Positions 60,495 to 64,000 of a stretch of 64,000 bases of DNA are shown here, piece by piece. The position numbers and the translations under genes are program-made. Within the stretch, counting starts at the first letter, position 1. Every line of letters starts with the position of its first letter. Origin of the DNA: Pratylenchus scribneri (taxonomy: Eukaryota > Nematoda > Chromadorea > Rhabditida > Pratylenchidae). Location: positions 2,046,001 to 2,110,000 of the forward strand of contig JAQSEB010000059.1 of assembly GCA_030063045.1 (NCBI GenBank). Direction: 5' to 3'. Under the pieces are notes generated by a model that did not search any database, had not been told where the DNA came from, and saw nothing but the letters and a program-made list of their open reading frames with translations.

Positions 60495-61656
60495 ATCCAA
60501 TTTGCCCCAAAAAAGAATAATAATATCCTCTTTTATCGCCTCGCCTTATTCCCATCCATAATAATAAATGTTCGCCCATCCCCCCATTTGTTCGCGCTAT
60601 GTTATTATTAATATTTTTCGTTTTCCCCTCATCCGAATGTTCGCAATCCAATCCTTCACGTCAATTTTACCCTCCTCATTCTTTTATTCTTCATTTTACT
60701 TGCACAAATCCTTAATCCTTCTTCTTCCTTTTCCCCCACCAAAAATATATCCCAGCAGGATTTGTCCTCCTCCTTCGCATCAATTGTTTTGCATATTTTG
60801 CCTCCAAATTAGTCGAAAAGAAGCAATAAAATGCATAAAAGCCAAAAGCCATTGCCCTCAAAAAATGAATTAATAATTTTGGTCATGGAAATGGGAGGGG
60901 AGAAGGGCATATTCCTTGAATGAAGGGCGTTGATTCCTCCCTCCAAGGGGATTTCACTTTTAATCCACTTTTATAAGCATTTCCCATTTTCCCTTTTGCG
61001 CACCACATTTCCCTCATTTTCCATAATAACGGTCAGTCCATTCAACGACCCAATTTTCCTTCAAAAAAATGGATGAAAAGGGATTTAGAAGGAAAATCCA
61101 TTGCATTTAGCGGCAGCCAAAATTCTCGACACTCCATTTTTCCCTGTGGAAGCATTGAATAGCGGAAAATGGGCTGCCGGTGATTCCATTTCCCACAATC
61201 CATTTAATGGTGATCGGAAGGAGGAATTCGGCTCCATCAAATCAGTGTCAATCCAATTCAATTCAATTCCTCCAAATTGGGAAATGGATTAGTAGCGTCA
61301 TTTGTTTTATTGTGAATTCCTCGCAAATCGCAATTTTATGGCCTTGAAAATGTGCGCATCTTTGATATTTTGGGAGAAAACATTTTGATTATTCGCTCAT
61401 CAGTCAATAAATTTGGTTTTTTGGATCAAAAGAATATACAATAAATATGAATTGGCCAATAAGCAAAAGATTAATTTATTCCCAACTTTATATGCCTTCA
61501 ATTTTGAGTTATGGCTTTTTGATGGTAAATTCCAGCATTAAAAATGTTGGCTGCCCAATTTAAAAATTCCATCCATTAAAAAACATTTAAGCCACTCAAA
61601 ATAATGTACATATTATTATGCCATTGTTCAATCTATTTATTCATTTTAGCCACCTA
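60495..61656. other. Spacer between the channel and the multi-pass protein
   Basis: A small plus frame at 61101-61292 follows an acceptor-like CATTTAG and reads ILDTPFFPVEALNSGKWAAG. It could be a 5' exon of the following gene but cannot be joined with confidence. Otherwise this is AT-rich spacer. Confidence 0.4.
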
Positions 61657-63348
61657 ATGTCCTCCCCATTTCCACCTTCTTCATATCCTCCATTCATCGC
61701 CGCAATTTGTCCTCTCGTCCATCGGCTCTATGTCCAATCGCCAATTTTACGGCTTCTTTTCTTGGCCCAAAGTATTGGTTCCGGTCTTTCATTGGTGGTC
61801 CTTGCATTTGGGATGCTCCAAATTTGCACCCGTCAACCAATCCAATTGCCCATTGGCACATTGTTGATGATGCTCAATTTGTGTGTTTCATTGTTGTTGG
61901 CCAATGTTGGTGAGCAAAATTGACACGGATTTAAAATGTAATTGGATACTTTCACCTCATTTAGGTGCTCTCCTCTCTGCCCTTTACCATTTGCATGTCC
62001 CAATATTCCGGCCACCCTCCTCTCATTGTTATTGGCTTAGTTTCACCCAAGCCGATTGTTTAAGTCAGTTTTTTGTCCTTTTCCTTATCCAAATCATCCA
62101 CTCAAAGTGATCCGAACAATTTTGAATGTTTCCCTGTTTGCCACCTATATGTCCGGTGCATGTTTGGCTTTGGAGAGGATGGCCGGCTCATTGTTGTTGA
62201 TTCGGAGGTTGCAGACCAAAAGGGCAATTGCAGTGTTTTTGGCAATTCTTCAAGTCACCAATCTCATTCAACTCTTGCGCAATTTATTAATAAATACCCA
62301 AAAAATCTTATAATCAAACCATCACAAAACCCTAATATTCTTTCATTTTGCAGTGGCTTCTTTCCATTTTCGCCGCCATTCCGCCCAGCTTTTCCTCAAT
62401 TCCATCTGCTGCCATTTCCCCACATTGTGCCCAATTCACTCCTTCCCCAACCCAAATTCGTCCTCTCTTCTTTGCAATTCTTGGGATGCAAGCATTTGTT
62501 TTGGCCATTTACTCCATTCTCACCTATCATAATCATTTTGACAAACAGGTACATAGAATATATTGATGAGGAATCAAAAAACGTATTTTTACTTGGACCA
62601 TGTAGATTAGTAGGGAATTGGCTAGGCAAAATCCAATCATTTTGGAACAAATCCATGCCACCGAACAATCTTTGCCATCTGCGGCCATTGTTGTTGGACT
62701 TTTCTTGGCCAGCACATTTTTGGACAGGAATTTCCTGATGGCATTAGCCAACGCATTCTTTGGTAGCCATTCAATGGTTGGAGGCAAAAAAGGTGGCAAA
62801 AATGGCAACGGAGGCGATGAAATGTTCAAAACTGCATTTTGGAGTGAATTTCAGGCGAGTTTTTTTCGGTAGCGATTAGTGAGAGAGCAAAAATACACGT
62901 AAATAATGGCCAGATTTGAATTGGCCAAATTAAAACAAAATTTGAGTTAAAGGGAAAATCAACCAAATTAATTGCCAATTTTAAGATTTTGGCCATTCCT
63001 CTGATGAGTTTGCTGTTGGTTGCCATTCTCCAGGTGCAAATTCGCTCACAACGAATTGCAGAAGAGGATATTTACGAAAGAGTTGGAGGCAGTGCGAATT
63101 CAGCTGCCAATGTTTTGGCTGTTCGCAAAGTGGGAAGTGCCCTTGGGGGAGGCCATAGAATCATTGGAAGGGAGGAAGATGATCGGCTTAGTGACCCATA
63201 CGAAAAAACATCGGCTTCAACAGCAAGTCCATCCACGTCAATAAGTTTATCGGATGGAGGCGGGAGTGAAGGATGCGCAATGGATGGAAAAGGGAAAAAG
63301 CAGAAAGGAACAGGAGGAAATCAAGATTTGGGACGGCAACGGCATTGA
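61657..63348 (+). CDS. Multi-pass membrane protein, nematode 7TM chemoreceptor-like
   Basis: Six exons join in phase: 61657-61909, 61965-62063, 62108-62253, 62354-62548, 62606-62854 and 62986-63348 (434 residues). Six to seven hydrophobic helices are visible: ILRLLFLAQSIGSGLSLVVL; GTLLMMLNLCVSLLLANVG; a third helix TYMSGACLALERMAGSL, with an Arg just inside as in nematode serpentine receptors (the ER position); AIAVFLAILQWLLSIFAAI; LFFAILGMQAFVLAIYSIL; AAIVVGLFLASTFL; and AIPLMSLLLVAILQ. The cytosolic tail is Ser/Gly/Lys-rich. The subfamily (for example Sra, Srab or Sre) cannot be named. The fifth intron needs a GC donor (62855, CAG followed by GCGAGT). The start is uncertain; an upstream exon is possible. 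Confidence 0.65.
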
Positions 63349-63715
63349 TGGTCGAGGAAAATGGCAGAAAATTAACCTCATTTATATGTATTTGTTTATA
63401 AAAATTGAATAGTTTAATAATAAATTATTGTCCAAATTTATAAAAGAATTTGTCAGAATTGGATGGAAATAATGCCAAAGAATGAATGGTCGTAATAAAA
63501 TTATTAAACTGAGAACAAAATGGCAATATTCAATTTAGGATATTGCCTATACCTTCCAAGATTTAAGTGATATTTCCCATAAAATGACCAACCAGTATCC
63601 TTTGGCAGCAGGGCCAATTTGACTACAGTATAGTATGTCAGTTTTCTTTGATAATAAATTGAATTTTGCCGATGGCGATATCATGTGGACAAGAGACAAA
63701 ACAACCGTTTTAACA
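63349..63715. other. 3' flank
   Basis: AT-rich sequence downstream of the receptor-like gene. No gene was seen. Confidence 0.5.
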
Positions 63716-64000
63716 ATTGTGTTTTTGCTTTCCAGAAAATGTTCGCTAAAATGTTTTACAATTTTGTTAAAATGTTTTACAATTGTTTTTCTTTCCGGAA
63801 AATGTTTTATAATTGTGTTTTTTTTCCCGGAAAATGTTCGTCAAAAGATGTTTTACAATTGTGTTCCTTTCCGGAAAATGTTTTACAATTGTGTTTTTTT
63901 CTTTCCGGAAAATGTTTTACAATTGTGTTTTTTCTTTCCGGAAAATGTTTTACAATTGTGTTTTTTTCTTTCCGGAAAATGTTTTACAATTGTGTTTTTC
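63716..64000 (+). repeat. Satellite A array, running off the window end
   Basis: Irregular copies of TTTTACAATTGTGTTTTT and CTTTCCGGAAAATGTT in the same orientation as the 22-kb array. Early units are degraded and the last five are nearly regular. It continues past 64000. Confidence 0.95.

Overview
The window is nuclear DNA of a nematode. It has dense multi-exon genes with short introns (mostly 41-60 bp, T-rich TTTCAG-type acceptors). It carries a GAP1m-type RasGAP, a TWiK-type two-pore potassium channel, a nematode CHK-kinase-like protein, secreted proline/cysteine-rich proteins and low-complexity gene families. AT-rich spacers are full of short tandem arrays. About 130 introns could be placed by eye, and seven of them need a GC donor. 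I recall high GC-AG intron use being reported for cyst nematodes (Globodera/Heterodera), which fits, but the genus is not proven here.

Layout. 0-1.7 kb: a Glu-rich acidic ORF converging on a small hypothetical gene. 2.2-12.2 kb (+): a 15-exon RasGAP with two C2 domains, a RasGAP domain and a PH domain; one intron holds a 28-bp satellite and another is 3.5 kb long. 13.2-14.6 kb: a divergent pair of small single-pass membrane proteins. 14.9-18.5 kb (+): succinate dehydrogenase flavoprotein subunit, mitochondrial complex II. 18.9-29.2 kb: three proline/cysteine-rich predicted secreted or membrane proteins, one (-) built of repeated exon modules, plus a doubtful ORF. 30.3-33.7 kb (-): a CHK-kinase-like protein and a 59-residue Pmp3-type protein. 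36.4-43.5 kb (-): a coiled-coil protein, mitochondrial methionyl-tRNA synthetase and a SAM methyltransferase, close together head to tail and possibly an operon. An interrupted tRNA-Asn-like gene and an opposite-strand nested gene lie in their introns. 44.0-50.7 kb (-): two tandem DEAD-box helicases with Gly-rich N-termini. 53.2-56.7 kb (+): a 793-residue Ser-rich disordered protein. 57.9-60.5 kb (+): a two-pore K+ channel. 61.7-63.3 kb (+): a multi-pass receptor-like protein.

Two satellite families recur. A 28-bp unit forms two arrays in opposite orientation (3.5 and 24.9 kb). A 47/33-bp unit carrying two short palindromes forms four arrays (22.0, 29.6, 34.8 and 63.7 kb); its long ORFs are artefacts. 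The genes do not form one obvious pathway. The core housekeeping genes are SDHA, MetRS, the helicases and the RasGAP. The less familiar part is the proline/cysteine-rich secreted cluster with the repeats around it. Exon boundaries were checked by hand for reading-frame phase, so most gene models are internally consistent, but N-termini are the weakest parts.
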